64,000 bases of DNA. Origin: Papaver somniferum (taxonomy: Eukaryota > Streptophyta > Magnoliopsida > Ranunculales > Papaveraceae). Below the pieces are notes generated by a model. That model was not told the origin of the DNA. It saw only the letters and a program-made list of their open reading frames with translations, and made no database searches. Position 1 is the stretch's first letter, and every line of letters starts with the position of its first letter. The position numbers and the translations under genes were made by a program. Of the stretch, positions 34,613 to 46,345 are shown in pieces. The DNA is taken from NCBI RefSeq assembly GCF_003573695.1, contig NC_039360.1, positions 63,799,911-63,863,910 of the forward strand, given 5' to 3'.

Positions 34613-35747
34613 TGAAAAAACGGGAGTCTAACAATCTCACCCAATATTTCGTTTAGGAAATCTGTGTGGACAAACTCCAAAATGATTTCAAAAGAATCAA
34701 CTAGACATTTAGACTCAATCAATGGAAAAATATCCAAGAGTTGTATCTCAATTTCTCAAATCAATATGCAATCGAACAGATAGAAATTTGTGAGCCGTAT
34801 TAATATGAAAAATAACTTGGATGGTACCAAATACCAATATCCAAGTGTCAATCAATTTATATCAACAACCAAAGGTTGGATTATCTAATTGATTGAACTA
34901 CGCACAAACTGTGATATTTCAATTATATAAACAAATATAATGCGGAAAATAAATAACACAGACACCAGAAATTTTGTTAACGAGGAAATCGCAAATGCAG
35001 AAAAACCCCGGGACCTAGTCCAGATTTAAACACCACACTGTATTAAGCCGCTACAGACACTAGCCTACTCCAAGTTAACTTCAGACTGGAATGTGGTTGA
35101 GCCCTAACCAATCTCACACTGATCAAGGTACAGTCGCGTTCCTTACGCCTCTGAATCCCAGCAGGACTCTGCGCACTTGATTCCCTTAGCTGATCTCACC
35201 CACAACTAAGAGTTGCTACGACCCAAATTCGAAGACTTGCTAAACCAATATGTCTCACACATAAAAGTCTATTGAATAGATAAATCTTTCTCCCACAGAA
35301 ATACCTATGAGTTTTGATCTGTCTTTTGATAAATCAAGGTGAACATGAACCAATTGATACACATGACTTATATTCCCGAAGAACAGCCTAGTAATATCAA
35401 TCACCTCACAATAATCTTAATTATATGGTAGCGAAACAAGATATTGTGGAATCAAAAACGATGAGACGAAGATGTTTATGACTACTTTTTATCTTGCCTA
35501 TAGGAGATTAAATCTCGAGAAAATCTTAGAGAAGATAGTACTCAATACGATAGAATAAAACAAGATCAGAACACGCAACTACAGAGAAAATAGTTGGGTC
35601 TGGCTTCACAATCCCAATGAAGTCTTCAAGTCTTTAACCTACAGGGTTTTGGAAAAAACCTAAGGTTAAAGGGGAATCGACTCTAGTCGCAGCTAGTATC
35701 ATATAAGAGGTGTGGGGATTAGGTTTCCCAGTTGCTAGAGTTCTCCC

Positions 35748-35755
35748 TTATATAG
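35748..35755 (-). promoter_or_regulatory. TATA box of C 5' LTR
   Basis: Complement CTATATAAG followed by GGAGAA, equivalent to the A and B boxes. Confidence 0.62.
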
Positions 35756-36229
35756 TCTTCAAATCAGTGTTTGCAATCAATATTACCTTGGTAACAAAGC
35801 ATTCAATATTCACCGTTAGATGAAAACCTGATTAGACTCAAGATAATATCTTTCAACCGTTAGATCGAACTTAGATTACTACACAAAAATGAAAAGTGAC
35901 TTCATTTAGATATGAGTAACCGCACCTAAACGTGTACACCTTGTTCGCTCAACAATAGTTAATCGAAGTTACCCATATGAACACTTTCGTATCAACCTTA
36001 TTCATCTTAACCATAACTAGTTCAAATGACTCAAATGAAACTAGTTCTAGAGTTGTTCAATTCTTTATATTCTCATAGAAGTATACAAGGCACAGTTGAA
36101 GCAAAATCGATTTTGATTCGCTTGAGTCAATTCATGAACATTATAGCCACAGTTTTCAAAAGATTGCATTCCTTAATATATAAATGTATTAGTTCATGAA
36201 CAAACTGATTTTAGAACATAACCTACTCA

Positions 36230-36425
36230 AGTATGCAAACAGGTACGCATATCTAAGTGTTCTGACTTAGTTTGGGTTCGCCAGTATGCAAACGGGTACG
36301 CATACCTCCAAACTCAGTTGAATTTCCAGACATGAACTTTACGCAAGTACGCATAGGGTATCCATACTAAGTTCCCGGACTTTCATTAAACCAACCAGTA
36401 CGCATACTGGTATGCATACTATGGT
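36230..36425 (-). repeat. LTR palindrome cluster (C 5' LTR)
   Basis: Units such as ATGCAAACGGGTACGCATAC (about 36287) and TACGCATACTGGTATGCATA (about 36399). Partner of 9250-9491; the right end is lost in the E junction. Confidence 0.8.
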
Positions 36426-37129
36426 TCCCGGACTTGGAATAACATGCAACAGTTAGAGCATAGCTGGTTGAACCCACCAAGAGTTGGTATGTCAAGTTTG
36501 GTTATCATATTTTAGTGAATCAAAACTCAATTAAATAGTTGCTTGATTATGAACTAGAGACAACTTCGTATAGGTTAGGCTAGAAAGATTAGGATAATGA
36601 GACATACAAGTATTACTCATAGACTCGAAGAATGTGAAGAAGTAACAAGCTACATCGACGACATCATCCTTCCTCTTGAGGTTAGTTATATTTTTACTTG
36701 AACTGTTTCATTCGTGCTATATTGAAAACATAACTGTGAAGCTGTGAATGATTATACTTTAGTAGACATAGTGTTAAGGAATTACAATACGAAGTATAAC
36801 GCTTATCTTTTGAACTTCGTATATAAGACATCGACATAATTGTATGAATGCTATTGTGATTATGTGTATGGGTATGGGTAAAGATTTCGTCCTAGGAAAC
36901 AATGTTTACATTCGTTTAAAGGAAGTACATTCATGAACTTGTTTTGTGAATCGAAAGGGAAATCTCTAGGCTTATTGGTATTGTTATTCATTGTATATCT
37001 TTGGATTACCAATATGTGTGAGTTAGTAGAACCTATCATAACTTGTTATGTATCTTGGTAAAACTAGTCACATTGCCTGACTTATGTATTGGTATGAATT
37101 TTATTAGTGTAACTGATCCTAAGTAATCA

Positions 37130-37500
37130 CCAAAGAGGTATGATTGATATTTGTAATTGGTGTGACCGATCCTAGTAATTGGTGTGACCGATCACGAAAG
37201 AATGTGTAATCAATCCTTGTAATTGGTGTAATTGGTCCTGGTAATTGGTGTAACCGATCCTGGTAACTGGTGTGGCCGATCACAAGTAATACCATGAGAA
37301 TATGGTAACCGGTCCTGGTAATTGATGTAACCAATTTGGTAACTGATGTAACCAGTCCCAGTAACCATATTAAGGTAAAACCGATCCTTGTGTTTGGTAG
37401 AACCTAAACCCATGATTACTGTGTTTATTTGATCAATCACATAGTTCTTGGTAATCAGATGAACCAGTTCTAAACTTGTTTGGAAGCGTGGTATAATCGG
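37130..37500 (+). repeat. E-type LTR repeat cluster (GGTAAC/GTTACC units)
   Basis: About ten copies of a 20-26-bp unit, e.g. GTAATTGGTGTAACCGATCC. Many contain the imperfect palindrome GGTAACTGATGTAACC. Confidence 0.82.
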
Positions 37501-37711
37501 TTCCAAGATTATAAATATGAAAGAGGATTTACAAAGAAATAAGATGCCGACATACTTTGAACATGTTCAGTAACTCTTATCTTTTATTGTTCAAAGATAT
37601 TCCTTAATAACTCAAGGAGATCCCAGACCGAAATAAGTTGAGAATCTTTTACTTAAGGTTGTTAATTTTATATGCTTTTAATTACCAGCAATTAAAATGC
37701 ATATCTCTGGA

Positions 37712-37720
37712 AAATAAAAA
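37712..37720. other. 9-bp target duplication of the Mutator-like element, left copy
   Basis: AAATAAAAA, repeated at 38852-38860. Confidence 0.85.
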
Positions 37721-37818
37721 GAGTTATTTTGTAAAAGGGTCGTATGTTTAGTATGTAATTAGGGTCTGGGTCGTAAAAGATACAGTTGATGCATTAGGGT
37801 CCTATACTAACCAAAGAC
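37721..37818 (+). repeat. Left terminal inverted repeat of the MULE
   Basis: Pairs with the complement of 38754-38851, 91 of 98 positions by my count. Confidence 0.88.
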
Positions 37819-38440
37819 CGTTATAAAACTGTTAGGTTATTTTCTATATTTCGCCAAACATCCTGACCTTCGGTTGACTGTTGCTGACTGTTAGAAATTG
37901 TCAAAAACGTAAAATAAAGTGAGTTACCTGGTTACAACAACATGCCAATTTTTTCTCGACCAGTTGGAAACATTACCAAGAAAATCGAAAACCATATCTC
38001 GCAATGAACATTTTGCATAACCCATCATCAAACACCACTTTCTCCCGTATCTGTCGATTCCCTCCAACAAACACAGTTATTTTCCACCACTAATCATCAG
38101 TAGTTCTTGATTCCCAAACCCAAATGGGCATCATTTTTATTTCCATAATATCTATAAGAGTTTTTGTCCAAAAATATAAATATCTACAAGAGTAACATCA
38201 GAATTTGATAGTGATTGCTTATCATTCCTTAATAGACTACCATGTAAGGTGTTTGATGACCTTGTCAAATTCATGTTATCTTTCTCAAATAGTAAGAATG
38301 GTGAAATCTCTGGTCCTTAAATTTGATTTAGAATGCTTCTGTGAAGAGTTCTTTTAATGGCGTGGAGAAGTTGAGTTTTAGAGCTTCTCAGGATATTAAG
38401 TATATGTATTTTTCCACCGTATCTGAATTTGATGAGATTG

Positions 38441-38540
38441 GTAAGTTTGTGTTGAAATTTGAGGTGATTTCATTGGTTTGTATTGAGAAATGAGAAATGT
38501 ATCCGAAATTTAAATTGTGTTGTTATTAATTTGTGAACAG
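38441..38540 (+). other. Intron-like segment inside the MULE
   Basis: GTAAGTTTGTG at 38441 and TTGTGAACAG ending at 38540 match donor and acceptor consensus, 100 bp apart, T-rich. Flanking sequence has short open stretches. Suggestive only. Confidence 0.35.
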
Positions 38541-38753
38541 ATTTTGTATTTAATGTGAGTTATAGAAACTGGATTATTGAATTCATTCGATTATGATAAG
38601 TGCATGATAAACTTTCGATTGGGCATAATGCACGACAAGTGCTTGATAAAATTTCTGAAGGAACATAGTTAAGTTCTCAGGAAAGGTTAAGATATAATGT
38701 CATTTAACTACTTTGACAAGGGCATTTTGGTAAAAAATTAGATGGTCAAACTA

Positions 38754-38851
38754 GTCTTTGGTCAGTCTACGACCCATATGCATCAACTGCATCTTTTACG
38801 ACCCAGACCCTAATTACATACTAAACATCCGACCCTTTTACAAAATAACTC
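38754..38851 (-). repeat. Right terminal inverted repeat of the MULE
   Basis: See the left repeat. The 9-bp duplication copy follows at 38852-38860. Confidence 0.88.
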
Positions 38852-39017
38852 AAATAAAAATTGGTAATGTGCATTTACTAATTGGATATTTTCTAGTAGG
38901 ATTTCGGTTAATATTGGCCAGAGCATTTCTAGGAGTTATGAAAACCGAATTTGGAAATATATTGCATATCTTGAGAATATTTTCGGTTTTGGAAATTCCT
39001 TGGTGCCCAAACTTCCT

Positions 39018-39030
39018 TGGTCTATAAATA
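39018..39030 (+). promoter_or_regulatory. TATA box of the plus E-family LTR
   Basis: GGTCTATAAATACCC, identical in position to the complement at 45561-45570 of the E 5' LTR. Confidence 0.65.
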
Positions 39031-39410
39031 CCCAAGTTTGCATTTCGAGCAAACTATCCTAAGAGCCAGCAAGACTACCTTGTTGTGTTGTTACTGGTGG
39101 AGCCGTCTATTCAGAGAGGAAAGTACCCTAATTAGGCGAAATCTCTTACGACCGCTCGTTTAAAGACTTCTTTGGGATCAAGAAGCTCTACGAGTACCGT
39201 TGGTGGGAAACTAGATAATTGCAGTATTATTAGTTTTCGATTTGATTTGATTGACTAACGGCTGTTGAACTTTGATTGCACCTGGTTTGTTTATTCTTGA
39301 GAATCTTCTCTTCTGATATAAGATTCACTCAGACTAGATCGAAGTATCGACGTGATCTTTAGAACTGTTTGTAGATCTAAAGACGTCTTGTGATAATCCA
39401 TTGTTAACAC

Positions 39411-40368
39411 AAGGATCAGTTCTACCTTAATATGGTTACTGGGACCGGTTACATCAGTTACCAGGATCGGTTACATCAATTACCAGGACCGGTTACCATA
39501 TTCTCATGGTATTACTTGTGATCGGTTACACAAGTCACTAGGATCGGTTACACCAATTACTAGGACTGGTTACGCCAATTACAAGGATCGATTACACAAC
39601 TCTTGTGTGATCGGTCACACCAATAACAAATATCGATCATACCATCTTAGGTGATTACTTAGAATCGGTTACACTAATAAAAGTCATACGAATACATAAG
39701 TCAGGCACTGTGATTAATTTTACCAAGATACATAACAAATTATGATCGGTTCTACTAACTCATACATATTGGTAATCCAAAGATATGCAATTAATAACAA
39801 TACCAATAAGCCTAGCGATTTCCCTTTCGATTCATAAAACAAGTTCATGAATGTACTTCCTTTAAACAAGTGTAAACATTATTTCCTAGGATGAAATCTT
39901 CACCTTTACCCATACACATAATCACAATACCATTCGTACGATTAAGTCGATGTCTTATATACGAAGTTCAAAAGATAAGCGTTATACTTCGTATCCTAAT
40001 TCCTTAACACTATGATCATATGATCATGTCTTACTACTAGAGTATAATCATTCAAAGCTTCGCAGTTATGTTTTCAATATAACACGACTTCAAAGATATG
40101 TTAGGAATGAAATAGTTCAAGTCAAAATATTACTAACCTCAAGAGGAAGGATGATGTCGTCGTTGTAGCTTGTTAATTCTTCACATTCTTCAAGTATTCG
40201 AGTAATACTTGTATGTCTCATAATCCTAGTCTTTCTATCCTAACCTATACGAAGTTGTCTCTAGTACATAATCAAGCGACTCTTTAAATGAGTTTTGATT
40301 CACTAAAATATGACAACCAAACTTGACATACCAACGCTTGGTGGGTTCAACCGATCTATGCTCTAACA
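39411..40368 (-). repeat. E left LTR, minus-oriented part (first 958 bp of the LTR)
   Basis: Collinear with 46060-47033 of the 5' LTR; ends GCTCTAACA at 40368 beside the polypurine tract. Together with 36451 to about 37400 it forms a large inverted repeat, arms about 0.95 kb, loop about 2 kb. Confidence 0.87.
39412..39690 (-). repeat. E-type LTR repeat cluster, left minus copy
   Basis: Same 20-26-bp GGTTAC...GTTACC units as 46040-46345, e.g. GGTTACATCAGTTACCAGG. Confidence 0.82.
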
Positions 40369-42050
40369 ATCTCCCCCTTTGTCAATTTCAGTAATAAAAC
40401 TCTTAATACATATGGATAAACAAATTACAAGAATTTATTACACATACGCTTGATTCCAAGTTTCAACAACACAATAACTTGTATGCATTCAATCCATAAA
40501 TGTCGTTGTTTACATTTGAATAACAAAGCTAATACTCCCTCTAAAGGTAAGATAGGTAGATTTTCAATCCGAACATCTTTGTTATTCCTCTTTTGTGGTC
40601 AAGATAACTACAGTAGCAATATGATATGTTGCTCCCCCTTAGTCAATGCTTTACTCTTTTGTTAGATATAAACGTTTAAGCAAAATTGTCCTTTCCTTAG
40701 TGATTACAAATCACTTGTTTACTCCATATATTTCTCCCCATTTTTGTCACAAAATGACAAAGGTTCAAGCAAATAAAGGACAAACCGAAAGGATCTTACA
40801 AATCTAAAAGACTTGTACAACCTATAAAAGTTAAGCATGAAGATTTCACATACCATTTTAGATAACCAATATCAAAACCGAAACTCCAAGTAATTTGGTT
40901 TTAATATGTTATCAAGGAAACAATTTCCCGAAGAAATTTTCCCTAATAGTTTAACAAATTGACTAAGAAACTTAGTTCCCTTGCTAAACCGATTGAACAA
41001 ATACAATCGCTTATTTCGATAAGATCAAAATTAGCTTCATTTTTCTCATCAGACTCTAATTATTCAAACAGTAACTTAGACCTTTACACTTTAGACAAGA
41101 CAAGTACTAGGTTAGTCAACTAGTATTTCTTATCAAGGAATTCGATTAGACTTGAATAACTGAATCCTTCACTTTGATAAGTCTAACTAAGATCAGAATT
41201 AACTTAGTTTTTCTTATCCGGAATCGAAATGGACTAAACAAATGATCCCTTATTTTGTTAATCCATAAATAATACATACAAACCAAATAAATTGACTTGC
41301 ACAATTATTTCTCTTAACCGGAAGCAATTGAAACAAACATAGACATTAAAGCACCGCAATTGCACCGAAATTTCGTTAAGCCAAAAACAATTGATACCAA
41401 ACAATAAAGAAATGTAACAATAGTTTTTCTCAACCGGAAACAATTGAATCACACACAAACATCCATACACACATAATGGAATAAACATCAATTGTACCGA
41501 ATTTTGTTAAGCAAAAGAAAAATATATGTAATAAAATCAGGCTTTTCTAAAACATGAAAACGATTAAATAACAAATTCGTTACCTCAGATTCCGCATTCT
41601 ATTCTCCCCAGAAAGATATATCATTAAGCGCAAGTTCAAGTTAGAATTCTCCCCCGTTATGTTGTCATCCTCTCGCAAGAACAAAAAAACAACAACAAAA
41701 GCAACCTTTACCAGAGAAAGGTTGAATCGGTTTTAACTAATGCGTACCAATAGCAAAAGTTGAAAACCCGAAACACATATGTTTATGCTAAACAAAACTC
41801 ATGTAAACACACATTGTGACTTTTTACATATGAGTCTCAATCGGAACACCTTATGATCCTTTGATAAAGCCTACCAACATGGGTTAGAACTTAATTACGC
41901 TAAATCAAAAAGCCACACAAACCATAAGGGTTCACATATATGAGATCGAATATTAAAGTTAAGAAAAACGAAATCAAACATCCCATGAACTGAGCATTTA
42001 AAAAGACAGAAAGACTGCAACAAGCTTTTAACAAGAGTACAACAAAGTTG
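40369..42050 (-). promoter_or_regulatory. 3' non-coding region of E with polypurine tracts
   Basis: CTCCCCC-type tracts at 40371, 40633, 40733 and about 41649. Between 41290 and 41520 a degenerate repeat of CAATTG with AACCGGAA or GTTAAGC segments recurs three to four times. No coding frame supported. Confidence 0.68.
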
Positions 42051-42108
42051 TTCACATGAAAGGGCTTACAATAATATATATATTATTATACACTTAGGAC
42101 TGTAGATA

Positions 42109-43157
42109 CTACTCTGAGATGTCCAGGTCAGTATCTTCTTCCGATGCAGTGTCTTGATACTTTTCAGAGATGGCATACAGTGCACCAGTGAGATCTGGAT
42201 AATTTTCTATAGCATGATCAATCAGGTCAACAATACAGTTGTTCTTTCTATGTAGTCTTCTCTTGAGAGTTTGTGTGTCTCGTTCGACTCTTATAGGAGC
42301 ATGAGCATTGAAAACTTGTCCTCTCATTTTGTTGAGAATTCCTTCTCCCAGTTTCTTTGGAATCTTCTCCCTGGCGTTTGGCCAAACAATTCCAAAGGAG
42401 ATACATATTCTTGTAATTAAACAAGCAAAACCAGGAGTTCTTCTACTACCTCTTCGAATTGAAATCATTTTCCTAATCATTAGACCACAAAAATCAAAGT
42501 TTTTGATTCCTCTGACAAGATGATATACAAGTTCAGCAACATCTCTAGTCCATTTAGACTTATGCATATTGCTAGGACACAGATTAACAGAGGCAAGTTT
42601 TCCAAACACTTTGAGATGAAATTCAACATTGTGAATGAGAAGAGAATTACCTGACCATACTCCACCAATTACGGATGAGATGGTATTGTTTTCGACTCTA
42701 AATCTTTCATCAGAGTATGGTAAGAAGGTGTTCATGTAGGGATAGAGAATCAATTCTGAAATCACTTGTTTGTTGACTTCGAAGGACTTGGTTCCAATCA
42801 TGGTACGAAAAGTACACCCTTCATATTTCATGTCATGCATATTATCATAAAAGACCTTTACAAGGTCCGGAGTAGCCTTAAAGGAGCTTTCATGGATGAT
42901 ACCCCATTCTCGGTTATTCACAAAATTCATGTATTTCTTATCCGAAACTTTGACAAATAACATCTCCACAATGGGTTCTTTGATTGACCCAAATTTCTTA
43001 AACATTCATCATTGGCAAAGTAGTTTTGAGAAGCAACATGATAAGTAAGACTAGGCATGTTCTCATAATTGATATTCATAGTAGAGTAGAGCATATTATT
43101 CCTAGTTGAGCTTTCTGCACTATCGAAATTTCTTCTATTCCTATCTCTATTTGCCAT
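42109..43157 (-). pseudogene. ORF2 of E, resembling the plant transposon protein domain
   Basis: Minus frame from ATG 43157 (MANRDRNRRNFDSAESSTRN, basic) with one frameshift near 43000 into a 298-codon open stretch ending at 42109. The central part has SSFKATPDLVKVFYDNMHDM, FEVNKQVISELI, WTRDVAELVYHLVRG and RRTPGFACLITRICISFGI. The arrangement (N-terminal 'VREFYAN'-like helix, mid 'VRG', C-terminal 'LI..IC...GV') resembles the family annotated as putative plant transposon protein, found in many plant repeats and of unknown function. The C-terminus is acidic (EEDTDLDISE). It lies where pol would be in a full element. Assignment is by pattern only. Confidence 0.6.
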
Positions 43158-43419
43158 CGAATCAATAAGAAGAGTGAAGAACCACTTACAATCGATAGGA
43201 CTTGTCGAGTATTGAATCTCCTTGCTTGGGTTGAATCATAATGTTTTTAGTTAAACCCTTTGTTCTTCTTGAATCCTAGGATAGGTTGATACAAATTTCT
43301 CTGCTTGAACCGAACATGCACGGATTACAAAAGAAGGATATTCGAACCCTCATTTACTGTTGAGGTTTCTTTGAAACCGAAGAAGGTAGAGAATAATAAC
43401 CCAACTTTCTTTGTTTTTA

Positions 43420-44138
43420 TCACCAAATCCATCTTGTATTCGGATGTGAATCCGAATCCAAATATGACTGAACCATGAGCACCAAAAATTGGGTTAGAGG
43501 CGACCAATTGTAGGGCCTTTGATATATATCAAATAGTTCAAGTCTTGGTGATTTTGATATTTTATATATTGACATGAAATTTTCAGTCAATAATACTTCA
43601 TTTATTTTGGAAAAATCAAAACAAATTTTTGTAGGTTTATCATTGATATTTGTCTCATCATAATCTTCAATAAATAATTCTTTAGAAGAGTTATAGGGAT
43701 CATCTTCATGATAGATATCAGTTTCTTCTGAGGTACAGTTCATCAAATACTTATGAATGAGTTGATTTCCTTTAGAATCATTAGTTTCTTTCGAGTTGTC
43801 TAGCTCTTTGAGAAACTCATCAACTTCATTTTGAACTCTGCTACTATCTTCAAGGATCTTGAGTGTTTTAGATAGTGACTCATCTTCCTTTTGTTCATAT
43901 ATCTTAATCTCATTTGTCAAATCAGAGAGTTTCCTTTCCATTTCAGCAAATTCTGATAATTGTCTGTTGATTTTGCTAGAAGCATCTTCTGTGAGACTAA
44001 GATATAAACGACATCGTCGAATGTCCAAATTTCTTTGGATCGAAGAGACTCAACAATTTTTCTGTTTTTATTTAATTCAAACAATTTTGAGTCATCTAAT
44101 CCTGCTAATACATTAACTGAATCATCCATTAGATTCAA
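43420..44138 (-). pseudogene. ORF1 of E: coiled-coil protein in the gag position
   Basis: Begins MNLMDDSVNVLAGLDDSKLF at 44138 (minus), with a frameshift near 44000, then a Lys/Glu-rich helical stretch (INRQLSEFAEMERKLSDLTN, SLSKTLKILEDSSRVQNEV) predicted to be coiled coil, and an acidic C-terminal part to 43420. No UBN2 capsid core and no zinc knuckle. The first 10 residues are reminiscent of the Sirevirus gag leader (MDxSxxI). About 240 codons originally. Confidence 0.65.
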
Positions 44139-44190
44139 TTCTTATAGGTTGGATTGCACTAAACACAGATTGTTAGATATTTTTGTGTTT

Positions 44191-44208
44191 GCCTACTCTG
44201 ATACCAAT
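44191..44208 (-). promoter_or_regulatory. PBS of element E
   Basis: Complement ATTGGTATCAGAGTAGGC, one change from C. Confidence 0.88.
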
Positions 44209-44269
44209 TGAAAACACGAGGGTACCCAAATACACCACAATATTTTATTTATCCACCTCTAAGTCCTCT

Positions 44270-44430
44270 ACCGAAAGTGATTGTCTATGGAAAAAGTTGA
44301 GACAATACTACGAATCGGTTCACACTTCGTGTGATCGTCTATGGATACGAGATCGAGACAATACGACAACAATATAACTTGCGTGATTGACTATGGATAC
44401 AAGATCGAGACAATACAACAACGAAGTATG
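44270..44430 (-). repeat. Triplicated U5 repeat of E-family LTRs
   Basis: Three units of about 50-55 bp, each with TATTGTCTCGATCT-like sequence and CCATAGACAATCA on the complement. TTGTCT and AGACAA form an inverted repeat in each. The same array is at about 4618-4775 in G; a reduced version is at about 49420-49460 in H. Confidence 0.75.
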
Positions 44431-45560
44431 ATACTTGATAATAGGTTCGGACTTAACCAAACTCTATAGGATCACTATCAAGTATATTCGAAATTAACGT
44501 TTGTGTATTTTACTTCTAATTATAATAAAACAATTATAATTGCGGAAATAGAAAAGTAAAAGACACAACAAGATTTTGCTAATGAGGAAACCGCAAATGC
44601 AGAAAAACCCCGGGACCTAGTCCAGAATTGAATACTCTCAGAAGCTATACAAAATCTAACAAACTTCGTATGATTGAGAGACCAAGCAACTAAACCTATA
44701 TTTCACCAAGTTTCTTCAGTATCAATGCGCTTCCGACATTCAATAAGTGCACTCACTGGAACAATTCCTTTGGATCGTATTCCAAACAGTAAAGGAACAA
44801 CAAATCTGTTTGGTAACAACTCTCTTGATTCTTTCAGATGATGATATCTCAAGTCATATGCAAAGGATCTTCCGTTTAACCAATAAACTCATTTGCATGG
44901 TTAGATCAATCTATCCAACAACTACCGAAGTAGCAGAAGATTTGCAATCAATCAGTATAGAATCAATAAAGAAACTATAAGGTGATGCCGATCTTACACA
45001 ACTAACCAATCGAATAAATCCGATTCAAGTTGGATCCCAACCGATCAAGGTTTGTTCACACCAAATATATAGAAACCAAATATGAAATCTTCTTTGTCTT
45101 AAAATGTTCTTTAATCTTCAATAAACACCTTCACAACACCACTTGAATCTCTTGTGATCAATCACATACAGAACGGAGTCTGTTAACAATGGATTATCGC
45201 AAGACGTCTTTAGATCTACAAACAGTTCTAAAGATCTCGTCGATACTTCGATCTAGTTTGAGTGAATTTTATATCAAAAGAGAAGATTCTCAAGAATAAA
45301 CAAACTATGTGCAATCAAAGTTCAACAACCGTTAGTCAATCAAATCAATCAAAAACTAAAATAAACTGCAATTATCCAGTTTCCCACCAATGGTATTCGT
45401 AGACGCTTCTTGATCCCACAGAAGTCTTTAAACGAGCGGTCGTAAGAGATTTCGCCTAATTAGGGTACTTTCCTCTCCGATTAGACGGCTCCACCAGAAA
45501 CAACAAAAATATGAAGTTTTCCTGGCTCTTAGGATGGTTTGCTCGAAATGAAAACTTGGG

Positions 45561-45568
45561 TATTTATA
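45561..45568 (-). promoter_or_regulatory. TATA box of E 5' LTR
   Basis: Complement TATAAATA followed by CCCAAG. Confidence 0.65.
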
Positions 45569-46039
45569 GACCAAGGATGTTTGGACACCAAGTAATTTCC
45601 AAAACCGAATATTCTCAAGATATGCAATAAATTCCCAAATCGGTTTTCATAATTCCTGGAAATGCTTTGTCCAATATTTCCGAAATCTCACTAGAAAATC
45701 TCCAATTAGTAAATGCACATTACCAATTTTTATTCTCTAGAGATATGCATTTAATTGCTGGTAATTAAGCATATAAAACTAACAACCTTAATTACAAGAT
45801 TCTTAATTTATTTCGGTACGGAATCTCCTTGAGTTATTAAGGAATATCTTTGAATGATAAAAAATAATAATTATTGAGCATGTTCAAAGTATGTTGACAT
45901 CTTTTCTTTTTAAATCCTCTTTCATATTTACAATCTTGGAACCGATTATACCGTACTTCCAAACAAGTTAGAATTGGTTCATTTATATTCCAAGAATTAT
46001 GTGATTGATCAAATATCAATTCACTAATCATGGGTTTAC

Positions 46040-46345
46040 GGTTCTACCAAACACAAGGATCGGTTCTACCTTAATATGGTTACTGGGACCGGTTACATCA
46101 GTTACCAGGATCGCCTACATCAATTACCAGAACCGGTTACCATATTCTCATGGTATTACTTGCGATCGGTTACACAAGTCACTAGGATCGGTTACACCAA
46201 TTACTAGGACCGGTTACACCAATTACAAGGATCGATTACACAACTCTTTTGTGATCGGTCACACCAATTACTAGGATCGGTCACACCAATTACAAATATT
46301 GATTATACCATCTTAGGTGATTACTTAGGATCAGTTACACTAATA
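46040..46345 (-). repeat. E-type LTR repeat cluster, 5' LTR copy
   Basis: About eleven units, e.g. ACTAGGATCGGTTACACCAA. It has one or more extra units near 46255-46290 relative to the left LTR copy at 39412-39690. Confidence 0.82.

Larger units (their letters stand above)
34613..36450 (-). repeat. 5' LTR of C, 3' section
   Basis: TGAAAAAACGGGAG... collinear with the C 3' LTR. Carries the GC-rich module (34977-35026), a TATA-like segment (35748-35755) and a palindrome cluster (about 36230-36425). Ends at GCAAC, beyond which E begins; it resumes at 47034. Confidence 0.9.
37721..38851. mobile_element. Mutator-like DNA transposon (1131 bp, non-autonomous)
   Basis: 98-bp terminal inverted repeats (37721-37818 and 38754-38851) with about 7 mismatches, starting GAGTTATTTTGTAAAAGGG, flanked by a perfect 9-bp duplication. 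Long TIRs plus 9-bp duplication are diagnostic of MULEs. No transposase frame, so it depends on an autonomous relative. The interior is not LTR-like and contains an intron-like segment (38441-38540), so capture of a host fragment is possible. Confidence 0.88.
36451..39410 (+). repeat. E-family LTR segment in inverted (plus) orientation
   Basis: Starts GTTAGAGCATAGC and is collinear with the complement of 47033 down to about 45190 once the Mutator-like insertion at 37721-38851 is removed. TATA at about 39021. Stops at CATTGTTAACA, where the partner LTR continues with GACTCC. The next bases, CACAAGGATC, instead belong to the opposite-strand LTR. Confidence 0.85.

Noticed and set aside
37119..37506. 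Minus-strand frames of 71 and 98 residues rich in TGYI/TRT repeats
   Set aside because: Translations of the GGTAAC repeat cluster of the E-family LTR; same pattern in the other copies.
42308..42523. Plus-strand frame opposite the E ORF2
   Set aside because: Shadow of the longer, better supported minus frame.
46040..46345. Regularly spaced short repeats resembling a CRISPR array (also 37130-37500, 39412-39690)
   Set aside because: Units are degenerate, directly tandem without unique spacers of constant length, and sit inside LTRs of a plant retrotransposon.
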